Part shown: one piece after another, positions 43,592 through 52,500 of the stretch
How positions within the stretch are numbered: the first letter of the stretch is position 1
Layout: each line of letters begins with the position of its first letter
DNA from: Nostoc sp. CMAA1605
Lineage (GTDB): Bacteria; Cyanobacteriota; Cyanobacteriia; Cyanobacteriales; Nostocaceae
Direction of reading: 5' to 3'
Assembly: GCF_021596505.1 (NCBI RefSeq)
Contig: NZ_PJIZ01000021.1
Location: 1-56,318 of the forward strand
DNA length: 56,318 nucleotides
Made by a program: the position numbers and the translations under genes
Notes under the pieces: model-generated
The model's input: the letters and a program-made list of their open reading frames with translations, nothing else
Databases searched by the model: none
What the model was told of the DNA's origin: nothing

Positions 43592-45301
43592 TCACTTTAC
43601 AGCTACATTGTATAATTCTTTGTCAGTATCCACTTTGACAATGTAAGGTTCTACAGGACGCTTAAATAAGACCATTTGTCCTGATTCATCTTTCTTTAAA
43701 TTGACATGACAGAACCATTCATCATCATTTTTTTCTGGATAATCTAAGCGGTAATGATATAGTCCCCAGCGAGTTTCTTGGCGATATAATGATGCTCTGG
43801 CGGCCATTTCTGCACAGTCTCGAATAAAATGTACTTCCAGAGAACGCATTAATTCATGAGGGTCACGCGCACCCATTAAATCTAATGTTTGTTGATATTG
43901 GACAAAATGTTTTAAGCCAATTTCGATTTTGTTACCTGATTTGGGTGGTTGGAGATAATCATTAACTAAGCGTCTGAGTTTATATTCTACCTGGGTATGA
44001 GGTATGCCATTTTGTCGAGTTAATGGGGCATAAATTCTGGCTTTTTCTGTTGCTAAAAACTCGGCATCTGGTTCGATAAAATCTAAATCTTGGATATATT
44101 CAATGGCATGAGTTCCGGCTATGCGACCGAAGACAAAAGCCCCAATCATATAATTATGAGGAACGCTGGCCATGTCGCCGGCTGCATATAAACCGGGGAC
44201 TGTAGTTTGGGCATTTTCATTCACCCACACGCCAGAAGCACTATGACCGCTACATAAGCCAATTTCAGAAATGTGCATCTCTACGCCGTGGGTGCGATAA
44301 TCTTCATTTCTGCCTTGATGAAAACGTTCTCTACTTGGTCTTTCATTCGCCCAAAGTATAGATTCAATTTCGGCAATTGTATCTTCATCAAGATGGGTCA
44401 TTTTGAGTTGGACTGGCCCTTTTCCTGAGTTTAATTCTTTCCAAATTTCTAACATCATTTGTCCACTCCAATAGTCGCAACTAATGAAGCGATTTCCTTC
44501 TGCGTTGGCTGTATGTGCGCCAAAAGGCCCGGCGACATAGGCGCAGGCAGGGCCGTTGTAATCTTTAATTAAGGGATTAATTTGAAAACATTCAATGTTG
44601 CTGAGTTCTGCGCCTGCGTGATAAGCCATTGAATAGCCATCGCCAGCGTTGGTAGGATTTTCATACGTGCCGTAGAGATAGCCGGAAGCGGGTAAGCCTA
44701 GTCTGCCACAGGCACCTGTACAAAGAATGACGGCTTTGGCTTGAATGATGATATAGTCGCCGTTTCTGACATCAAATCCAACTGCACCAACAGCACGTCC
44801 GTCTTTGACTAAGACACGGGTAGCCATGACACGGTTTGTAACTTTGACTTTGTGGCGTTTGACTTGGCGGGTGAGAATAGTTTTCAGGTCTTTACCTTCT
44901 GGCATGGGTAAAACATATTTACCCACACGATGCACTTGTTTTAAGTCATAGTTACCTTGGGCATCTTTTTGAAACTTCACGCCCCAACTTTCTAATTCTT
45001 GAATGACTTCGTAACCTAATTTACCTGTTTGATAGACGGCTTTTTGGTTAAGAATGCCATCGTTGGCGAGGGTGATTTCCCGGACGTACTGTTCTGGTGT
45101 GGAATGGCCGGGGATGATGGCTGTATTGACTCCATCCATCCCCATTGCGATCGCACCACTCCGGCGGATGTTAGCCTTTTCTAATATCAGCACATCTGCA
45201 TCAGGATTTGCCTGCTTGGCTTTAATACCTGCCATTGTGCCAGCCGTACCGCCGCCAATGACGAGTACATCAGTTTTTATCTTTTGAGTATTGATATCCA
45301 T
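43592..45301 (-). CDS. AprA/fumarate-reductase-type flavoprotein of module C
   Basis: About 569 aa from ATG 45301 (MDINTQKIKTDVLVIGGGTAGTMAG; FAD motif at residues ~14-22). A 17-codon upstream extension would translate a GGGGATT repeat tract and is rejected. Other signatures are GAIAMGMDGVNTAIIPGHSTPEQYV, CTGACGRLGL, SNIECFQINPLIKDYNGPACAYVAGPFG and TVPGLYAAGDMASVPHN, followed by a helical C-terminal domain with ETRWGLYHYRLDYPEKNDDEW. It is closer to AprA-like proteins than the module A and B flavoproteins are. The SBP gene lies 147 nt upstream. There is no APS-specific evidence: sat, qmo and dsr genes are absent from the window. Confidence 0.9.
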   Translation of the reverse strand: MDINTQKIKTDVLVIGGGTAGTMAGIKAKQANPDADVLILEKANIRRSGAIAMGMDGVNTAIIPGHSTPEQYVREITLANDGILNQKAVYQTGKLGYEVIQELESWGVKFQKDAQGNYDLKQVHRVGKYVLPMPEGKDLKTILTRQVKRHKVKVTNRVMATRVLVKDGRAVGAVGFDVRNGDYIIIQAKAVILCTGACGRLGLPASGYLYGTYENPTNAGDGYSMAYHAGAELSNIECFQINPLIKDYNGPACAYVAGPFGAHTANAEGNRFISCDYWSGQMMLEIWKELNSGKGPVQLKMTHLDEDTIAEIESILWANERPSRERFHQGRNEDYRTHGVEMHISEIGLCSGHSASGVWVNENAQTTVPGLYAAGDMASVPHNYMIGAFVFGRIAGTHAIEYIQDLDFIEPDAEFLATEKARIYAPLTRQNGIPHTQVEYKLRRLVNDYLQPPKSGNKIEIGLKHFVQYQQTLDLMGARDPHELMRSLEVHFIRDCAEMAARASLYRQETRWGLYHYRLDYPEKNDDEWFCHVNLKKDESGQMVLFKRPVEPYIVKVDTDKELYNVAVK

Positions 45302-45303
45302 AG

Positions 45304-45395
45304 TTTTTGGGGATTGGGGATTGGGGACTGGGGATTGGGGACACTTCGACAAGCTCAGTGCTTCGCTGGGGACTGGGGATTGGGGATTTCTCCCC
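45304..45395. repeat. Short tandem repeats between SBP and flavoprotein of module C
   Basis: GGGGATT/GGGGACT heptamers in two tracts flank a CACTTCGACAAGCTCAGTGC block. The repeats occupy most of the 147-nt gap inside the putative operon, directly before the flavoprotein ATG, and would be read through in the transcript. Confidence 0.85.
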
Positions 45396-45448
45396 CTGCT
45401 CCCGTTCGGCTGACGCTCACGGCGGAAGCCTGCCCCCTGCCCTCTGCC

Positions 45449-46489
45449 TTATTTCTTGCCTTGCCAAACGATGTCTTTTACTTGAATTTGCTTGGGAATG
45501 AGTTTGATTTTGTAAAATGTGTCGGCAATATCTTGTTGTTTGCTAATTATTTCATCGGTTAACGGCAGAACCCCGTACTGTCGGCGTTTCTCGGCAACTT
45601 CCAAGGCGGCGGCGGGAATGCCTAATTCTGGTTCTAGAAATTTAGCTACCTCTTGGGGGTTGTTGGCTGCCCATTTATCGACTTTGGTGACTTCATCTAA
45701 AAGGGTTTTCAACACCTCTGGGTGAGAACTTACAAAGGCTTGACTCGCCAGATAGTAGCCCCGATTGGGTGCTAAATTTGTGGCATCTGTGAGAATTCTT
45801 GCACCTGTAGCCTGTTCAACTGCTGCTAAAAAAGGGTCCCAAATTGCCCAGGCATCAACGTTACTACCTTCAAAGGCTGCACGGGCATCTGCGGGGGTGA
45901 GATAGGCGGGTTTGATGTCAGTGTAGTTTAGTCCAGCTGCTTCTAGGGCTTTGACTACTAAGTAGTTAGTGTTAGAACCTTTAGCGAAGGCGACTCTTTT
46001 ACCTTTGAGTTCCGCTACAGTTTTAATCGGTGAATCTTTCGGCACAATTATGGCTTCGGCTTTGGGACTCCAAGGATCGTAAGCTATATACAGCAATGGA
46101 ACTCCTCCAGCTTGGGCAAATATAGGCGGTGCTTCTCCTGTATAACCAAAGTCGATACTACCTGCATTCATGGCTTCTAGCATCGGTGGCCCGGCGGGAA
46201 ATTCTGTCCATGTCACCTTTGCCCCAGCAGCAGTTAAAGCTTTTTCTACATCTCCCTTGGTTCTCATCGTGTTGAGAATAGTAGCTGCTTTTTGATAACC
46301 AATACGAACTGCAACACCTTGTGTTGTGGGACTGGAGTTTGTTGTGGGTGTGACGGCAGAGTTGTTTGTATTGCCAGGGGAACAAGCTGAGACAACAAAG
46401 CTTAAACTTAGTCCCAAGGTAAAACAGCAAATAAGTTGATGAATTCTAGATATCTGATAATTCTGAAGGAAGTTTTTGACTCTCTTCAT
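45449..46489 (-). CDS. SsuA-like sulfonate-binding lipoprotein (paralogue 3, module C)
   Basis: About 346 aa from ATG 46489 (the frame opens 12 codons earlier). A lipoprotein signal with FTLGLSLSFVVSACS gives a lipobox Cys near residue 36. Binding-fold signatures are WTEFPAGPPMLEAMNAGSIDFGYTGEAPPIFAQAGGVPLLYIA, LKGKRVAFAKGSNTNYLVVKALE and VDAWAIWDPFLAAVE, standard for SsuA. Similar to the protein at 3565-4683. It leads the module C string and has a candidate operator 58 nt upstream, which also lies near the divergent O-methyltransferase. Permease and ATPase genes are absent. Confidence 0.92.
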   Translation of the reverse strand: MKRVKNFLQNYQISRIHQLICCFTLGLSLSFVVSACSPGNTNNSAVTPTTNSSPTTQGVAVRIGYQKAATILNTMRTKGDVEKALTAAGAKVTWTEFPAGPPMLEAMNAGSIDFGYTGEAPPIFAQAGGVPLLYIAYDPWSPKAEAIIVPKDSPIKTVAELKGKRVAFAKGSNTNYLVVKALEAAGLNYTDIKPAYLTPADARAAFEGSNVDAWAIWDPFLAAVEQATGARILTDATNLAPNRGYYLASQAFVSSHPEVLKTLLDEVTKVDKWAANNPQEVAKFLEPELGIPAAALEVAEKRRQYGVLPLTDEIISKQQDIADTFYKIKLIPKQIQVKDIVWQGKK

Positions 46490-46547
46490 CCATTGAGGCG
46501 ATACAAACTGACTCCACATAAGCACAGTGATTACATAACCACAATAA

Positions 46548-46577
46548 ATACTACGATATTTTGAGCGATTTGCCGTA
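46548..46577 (-). promoter_or_regulatory. Candidate operator of the sulfur regulon (site 5, module C)
   Basis: On the minus strand this begins TACGGCAAATCGCTCAAAA and keeps CGTA in the right half. It matches the ssuD site and the 27967 site at 20 of 30 positions each. It lies 58 nt upstream of the SsuA-like gene and 70 nt upstream of the divergent O-methyltransferase. Confidence 0.6.
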
Positions 46578-46647
46578 CTTTTGTGGTAAAATATTCACAT
46601 AGATAAATAGCTACAATGATTTGTAATTCCTGACTACCACTAAAAAT

Positions 46648-47316
46648 ATGTCTACTGGTAAAAAACTGAGTCTGACAGATGATTTGTACCAATATCTGTT
46701 GTCTGTATCCCTGCGCGAACCGGAAATTTTATTACAACTGCGCCAAGAAACTGCCAATCATCCCCGTGCAAATATGCAGGTGGCACCAGAACAAGGGCAA
46801 TTTTTGGCATTTTTGGTACAGTTAATTAGTGCGAAGAAAACTTTGGAAGTAGGTGTATTTACGGGTTATAGTTCTTTGAGTGTGGCTTTGGCATTACCCG
46901 CAGATGGTAAAGTTGTAGCCTGTGATGTCAGTGAGGAGTTTACGTCTGTGGCTCGTCGCTATTGGGAACAAGCGGGAGTAGCAGATAAGATTGACTTGCA
47001 TCTTGCGCCAGCTACGGAAACTTTAGAACATTTATTAGCTCAAAATCAAGCAGAAAGCTTTGATTTTGCCTTTATTGATGCTGATAAGGAAAATTATTAT
47101 CGCTATTACGAACTAGCATTACAGTTGGTTAGGCCTGGTGGTTTAATTGCGATTGATAATGTATTGTGGTCTGGAAAAGTAGCTCAACCGGAAATACAAG
47201 ATACAGCTACCGTCGCCATTCGGGAGTTTAACAGTAAGCTAGCCCAAGACGATCGCATAGATATTAGTTTGATTACGATCGCAGATGGGCTAACTTTAGC
47301 ACGTAAACGGCATTAA
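46648..47316 (+). CDS. SAM-dependent O-methyltransferase (CCoAOMT-like)
   Basis: 222 aa with the class I SAM fold: motif I TLEVGVFTGYSSLSVALAL, VVACDVSEEF, then FDFAFIDADKENYYRYYELAL (metal/catechol-site Asp) and GLIAIDNVLWSGKV. This is the cation-dependent caffeoyl-CoA/catechol O-methyltransferase type common in cyanobacteria. Cytosolic. It is divergent from module C; whether it shares the operator at 46548-46577 is open. It may act on catecholic metabolites; no link to sulfur can be shown. Confidence 0.92.
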   Translation: MSTGKKLSLTDDLYQYLLSVSLREPEILLQLRQETANHPRANMQVAPEQGQFLAFLVQLISAKKTLEVGVFTGYSSLSVALALPADGKVVACDVSEEFTSVARRYWEQAGVADKIDLHLAPATETLEHLLAQNQAESFDFAFIDADKENYYRYYELALQLVRPGGLIAIDNVLWSGKVAQPEIQDTATVAIREFNSKLAQDDRIDISLITIADGLTLARKRH

Positions 47317-47318
47317 GC

Positions 47319-47374
47319 TTGGGGATTGGGCATCGGGCATTGGGCATTGGGCATCGGGCATTGGGCATTGGGGA
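47319..47374. repeat. Short tandem repeats (GGGCATT/GGGCATC units)
   Basis: Heptamers GGGCATT and GGGCATC repeat between the convergent O-methyltransferase and TPR genes. No unique spacers, so not a CRISPR array. Confidence 0.85.
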
Positions 47375-47457
47375 ATTGTTTATTCTTCTCAACTCCCTTG
47401 TCTCCCCTGCCCCCTGCCTCCTCTGCCCCCTGCGAATATTAATATGCAAATTAAAGC

Positions 47458-49308
47458 CTAATTCTGCGGTTTTTCGGGAATAACTGGTAACTTTGGTTGT
47501 TGCTGTTCTTGCTGTTGTTTTAATTTTTCCTGGGCAATGGTTTGATTAGTTTGTGCTATGGTGTTTTTCGGATCTAGTGCTAATGTGGCTGTAAATGCAG
47601 CGATCGCATCTTCTAATTTGCCTAGTTTTAATAAAGCTATCCCTTTCCCTAAGAGGATATTCGCATCTTTGGGTGTGAGAGTGTCGGCGCGATTGTAGGC
47701 GGTGAAGGCTTCTTGGTAGCGTCTGAGGTTCAATAGCACTACGCCCCGGTTATACCATCCTAGAGATAATTCTGGATTGATGCCAATGGCGCGATCGGCT
47801 GAGGCTAAGGCTTCTTGATGGCGTGATAAATGCCATAGAATTACACTCCGATTCGCCAAGCTATTGGCTAGTAGTGTATTTTCTGTAGATTTACTATTTT
47901 CTATAGCTTTATTATATGCCGCTAGTGCTTCTGGATAGCGTTCTAAACTTTTGAGGATTCTTCCTTTATTAAACCAGGCTTGGGCATATTTAGGGTTAAT
48001 AGTTGTAGCGCGATCGCTATTAGCAATAGCTTGGGAATATCTACCTAAATACCATTGGGTGACGGCGCGATTGTTCCAGGCTTCGGCGTAGTTGGGATTG
48101 AGGGCGATGGCGCGATCAATTGAAGCTAATCCTTCTTCATAGTTACCCATTCCCGCTAACGCAATTCCCCTTTGTTCCCAAGCTAGTGCGGGAGTTGTAT
48201 TACCCCATCTGTTATCACCTTGGATGGCTTGGTCACTGGCTGCTTGAGCTTCTTTATATTTGCCTAATTTATTCAATGTGGCACTTTGATGAGCTAATGC
48301 CAAGGAATAGTTAGGGCTTAATTTTACGGCAAATTCAAAGGAAACACTAGCCTGTGCGGGTTTATCGACGCTGGCTAAAGCTTCGCCGTGGGTAAGCCAG
48401 ATATCTGCATCCTTGGGATTCATGGCTATGGCTTGATCAAATGAGGCGATCGCTTCTTCTATTTGACCATTTTTTTGTTGTGCTAATCCTTTGTGATACC
48501 ATGCGATCGCCGGTGAACTATCGCCCCAATTTTGATTAGCTTTGATGGCTTGATCACAGGTTTCAATTGCTTCATATAATCTTGCTAAGTTTGTTAAAGC
48601 TTGGCATTTACCCACCAAAGCTAAAGAGTTTTGCGAATTCAGATTTAATGCTTGGTTAAATGAGTCTGTAGCTTCCAAGAATTTGCCTAATTTACTTTCG
48701 GCAATCCCCTTATTATACCAAGCTAGTTCTGCTGTAGTATCACCCCAATTACCATCAGCACGCAAAGCTAAATCACAGGCTGCATTCGCCTCGGCATATT
48801 TATTTAAATTTAACAATGCTTGACAGCGTTGGGCGATGGCTAAGGCATATTTTGGTTGCAGACGCAAGGCGCGTTCTGCTGATACTAAAGCTTCGCTATA
48901 TTTGGCTTGTTTAATTAAAATATCGGTTCTTAGTACCCAAATATCAGCATTTTCCGGTTTAAGTGCAATGGCTTGATTACAAGCTGCGATCGCTTCTTCG
49001 TATTTCTTTTCCTCTCCCAAGAGTTTACAAAAACTTTCCCAATAATCAAAATCTTTTAGTTCTAGTTTTTCTTGGGCTAATAAGGCTGTGGGTATCAGCC
49101 CAGTGATCAATAAAAATATGAAGCTGAGTAAATAACCTTTGCGGAAAAATATTTTGGAGAAAGATGAATTAGATTTTATCTGATTGGTGAACTCCACCAC
49201 CGGAACATAGAGTTTTAATGCAGGCTTGTTATTTGGTGTTGGTAAATAGTAGAGTCTTTCCCTGGTGAGTGTCCGCCGCTTTTGGGTTTTGGCGAAGAAT
49301 TTTTGCAT
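47458..49308 (-). CDS. Membrane-anchored or exported TPR protein
   Basis: 616 aa. A basic N-terminal segment of ~58 residues is followed by a hydrophobic stretch (LLSFIFLLITGLIPTALLA, about 60-78), so the protein is exported or anchored with the TPR part outside. The rest consists of roughly 13 tandem TPRs (YAEAWNNRAVTQWYLGRYSQAI, YAQAWFNKGRILKSLERYPEAL) up to a Gln-rich end. The long cytoplasmic-looking N-terminus is unusual; a start nearer the hydrophobic stretch is possible. Divergent from the giant GT2/CHAT gene, with 201 nt between them. A role in protein-protein interaction is likely; partner unknown. Confidence 0.85.
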   Translation of the reverse strand: MQKFFAKTQKRRTLTRERLYYLPTPNNKPALKLYVPVVEFTNQIKSNSSFSKIFFRKGYLLSFIFLLITGLIPTALLAQEKLELKDFDYWESFCKLLGEEKKYEEAIAACNQAIALKPENADIWVLRTDILIKQAKYSEALVSAERALRLQPKYALAIAQRCQALLNLNKYAEANAACDLALRADGNWGDTTAELAWYNKGIAESKLGKFLEATDSFNQALNLNSQNSLALVGKCQALTNLARLYEAIETCDQAIKANQNWGDSSPAIAWYHKGLAQQKNGQIEEAIASFDQAIAMNPKDADIWLTHGEALASVDKPAQASVSFEFAVKLSPNYSLALAHQSATLNKLGKYKEAQAASDQAIQGDNRWGNTTPALAWEQRGIALAGMGNYEEGLASIDRAIALNPNYAEAWNNRAVTQWYLGRYSQAIANSDRATTINPKYAQAWFNKGRILKSLERYPEALAAYNKAIENSKSTENTLLANSLANRSVILWHLSRHQEALASADRAIGINPELSLGWYNRGVVLLNLRRYQEAFTAYNRADTLTPKDANILLGKGIALLKLGKLEDAIAAFTATLALDPKNTIAQTNQTIAQEKLKQQQEQQQPKLPVIPEKPQN

Positions 49309-49509
49309 ATAAATTATGAAAAATTAAATTTAGTTAATTTTATTTACAGCTAATATAGCTGAAATGCAACACAGATAAAAATATAGCAAAATTCAGGAAT
49401 TAATTGATACTATGCAAACATTTGCAAACATCAAATATGACTAGGGCTAGAACATGACAAAATGCAGCCAAATACGATAATCAAGTAGGAAAAATTTTAA
49501 TCAAAATTT

Positions 49510-52500
49510 ATGAATCCAGTTATTTCAATTGTGATTCCCGTTTATAATCGGGAGCATTATCTTGATGCTGCTATTGCTAGTGTTTTAGCTCAAACTCGGT
49601 CAGATTTGGAATTACTGATTTGGGATGATGGTTCTACAGATAATTCTCTAGCCATTGCGCGTGAGTATGAACGGTGTGATCATCGGGTGCGGGTGGTAGC
49701 ATCTAGAAATCAGGGAATGAACAAGGCTGTAAAAGCAGCGATCGCCCAAACTCGTGGTAAATATATTGGTTGGGTGGATAGTGATGATTTGTTAGCACCC
49801 ACCGCATTACAAGAAACAGCTGCGGTGTTAGATACAAAATCGGATATTGGTTGGGTGTACACCGATTATTTAGATATTGGTACGCAAAATAATTTTCTGA
49901 GTTATGGTTATCGTTGTCTCATTCCCTACAATAGTGAAGAACTGTTAAATAAGTTTATGACATTTCACTTCCGATTAATGCGGCGGGAAGTGTTTGATTT
50001 AGCTGGGGGAATAGACACAGATATACCATATGCAGAAGACTATGATTTATGTTTGCGTCTGTCGGAAGTCAGTCAAGTTGAACATATTTTTAAACCACTA
50101 TATTATTATCGTCATCATTCAGAAAATTTATCTATTAAATATACGGCTTTACAGGCTAAATATGCTCGTAGAGCGGTAGAAAAAGCCAAACAACGACGTA
50201 AATCGCAGAAAGCCAAAACCAGTTTAGTTAGTATCTTTTTATTATTGGGGTTATGTCCTAGTATTGCTCAAGCACAGTCCATTACACCAGCTAATGATGG
50301 TACTGGGACGATTGTGAATCATCAAGGCAATCAGATTGATATTAGTGGCGGGAGTTTGAGTAGCGATCGCGCCAATCTTTTTCATAGTTTCTCACAGTTT
50401 GGTTTGGATAGCAATCAAACGGCAAATTTCCTATCCCAACCATCTATTCAAAATATTTTAGGGCGTGTTACGGGTGGGAATGCTTCCTATATTAACGGTT
50501 TAATTAAAGTCACAGGCGGTAATTCTAACTTATTTTTAATTAATCCTAATGGGATTATTTTCGGCAACCATGCTAGCTTAAATGTTCCCGCCTCATTTAC
50601 CGCCACTACCACCAACCATATTGGTTTTAGTCATAGTAATAGTTACTTTCATACCCAGGGTTGGAATGATTACGTTAATCTGCTAGGAACACCTAATAGT
50701 TTTGTATTTGATGCGAACGCCAACGGGACAATTATTAATACAGCTAATCTGGCTGTGACACCAGGTAATAACTTAACTTTATTAGGTTCTACTGTTGTCA
50801 GCACAGGGGAACTTTCCGCGCCAGGTGGAAAGATTAATGTTGCTGCTGTCCCTGGTTCTAGTTTAGTCCGTCTGAGTATACCTGGTAATCTTTTAAGTTT
50901 AGAAATTCTGCCTCAGTCTACTAATCTCAATAATTACCAAAATTCCCTAGCAAACCTTTTGACTGGAGGCGGTGGAAATCATGCAACACAATTAATAGTT
51001 AATCATCTTGGTGAAGTAGAATTAGTTGGTTCTGGTTTACCAGTGAATCGCAATGATGTAGTTGTAAAACACGCCAATGCTCAAACAGTGAGTTTGCTAG
51101 CCAATCAGAATTTAATATTACCAGAAACTAAAATTACAACGACAAATAATTTAAATCTACTAGCGAATAATTCTGTTATAGTGCGTGATACTACCACAAA
51201 TAATGTTTCTATAATTGCAGGAAATAATCTGTTACTACAAGGTAATGCAGGGATTGATATATTAGCTATTAATCATCTCAATCGCACAAGTTTTATTAGC
51301 GGCGGAGATTTAACTTTAATCAGCAATGGCAAGATTTCTCTAGATACTCACTTTGCTAGTGGCGGTAAGTTTTCTATTCTTAATAATCAGGGTAATCGGG
51401 GTAATTTTATCAGTCTTTATGACCCAATTATTAGTGCTAATGGTGATGTTACCTTTGGTGAATACACTGGCCCCGCTTTAAAAGTAGAATCTACAGGTAG
51501 TATTACAGCAGGCAACATTACAATTAATAGTCCAGATTTTACACTTTGTCCATATGGTACTTGTTCCGCCGATGAAGGTATTTTAGCTAATGAACCTGCC
51601 TTAATTTTAAGAGCTGGTTTGAGTAGTTTAGAATCTACTGCTAACGTTCCTCCTGATACCACAGAATCGGGAACTGTCTTTAGCAGCACTGGTAGTTCGT
51701 CTACACCAGCTAATATTATAGTCGGAGATATTGACACTAGCACAAGTGCATCTAGTTTCATTTATCAGCTTGGTGGTAGTGTAATTTTACAATCTGTGAG
51801 TGGAGATATTTCCACAGGTGAAATTAATTCTTCTGCGAGTTTCTCTGATGAAGTACCGGCTGATGTCATAGCTGGTTCAGTTGATATTCAAGCTTTTGGT
51901 AATGTGACAACAGGTAATATTAACTCTTCTACTAGTGATTCTAATTCAGAGAATTTGACTAGTGGGGCAATTAATATTGAAGCTGGTGGTAATGTAACAA
52001 CAGGTGATATTGATTCATCATCCAGCATGATGAATTCTGCTAATCTTACGGCGGGCAATATTAATATTACATCTGGAGGAGATGCTTCCATAGGGAATAT
52101 TAATACGTCATTAACTAGTCCCAATTCTGGTTTTTCTGATAATAGTATTGCGGGTTCCGTGAGGATTACAACTACAGGTAATCTCACAACCAATATCATT
52201 GATGCTTTTGCCAATAGTGGCGGCTACGGTGCGATGACAGCAGGAAACATTAATTTACTATCAAGTAAGAATATCACCTTTACTAGTATTAATACTCAAG
52301 CTCAGACGATAGGTTCTGGTGATGCTAACGCCGGAAATGTGAGTGTTTTAGCTAATGGAGTCGTCAAGGGATTAGGAGAAGTGATTGATAGGGACTTTCC
52401 AGGAAATACTATCTTGACTGCGGGAGATAGTATTTCCGGTGAGGTGGAAATTCAACATGATGGTGGCGTTGATAATGTACCATTCACAGTTGGTGATGCT

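Noticed and set aside
42811..45301. Dissimilatory adenylylsulfate reductase AprBA
   Set aside because: The fold and subunit pattern fit, but sat, qmo and dsr genes are absent and sulfonate-binding proteins and a GNAT gene are interleaved; a firm APS reductase call is not justified.
45284..45562. Forward frames over the repeat tract between module C genes
   Set aside because: They are translations of GGGGATT/GGGGACT repeats and of the antisense strand of the SsuA-like gene.
47319..47374. CRISPR-like look of regularly spaced repeats (also at 2478, 18262 and 45304)
   Set aside because: Units are 7 bp and contiguous with no unique spacers and no cas genes; these are STRRs.
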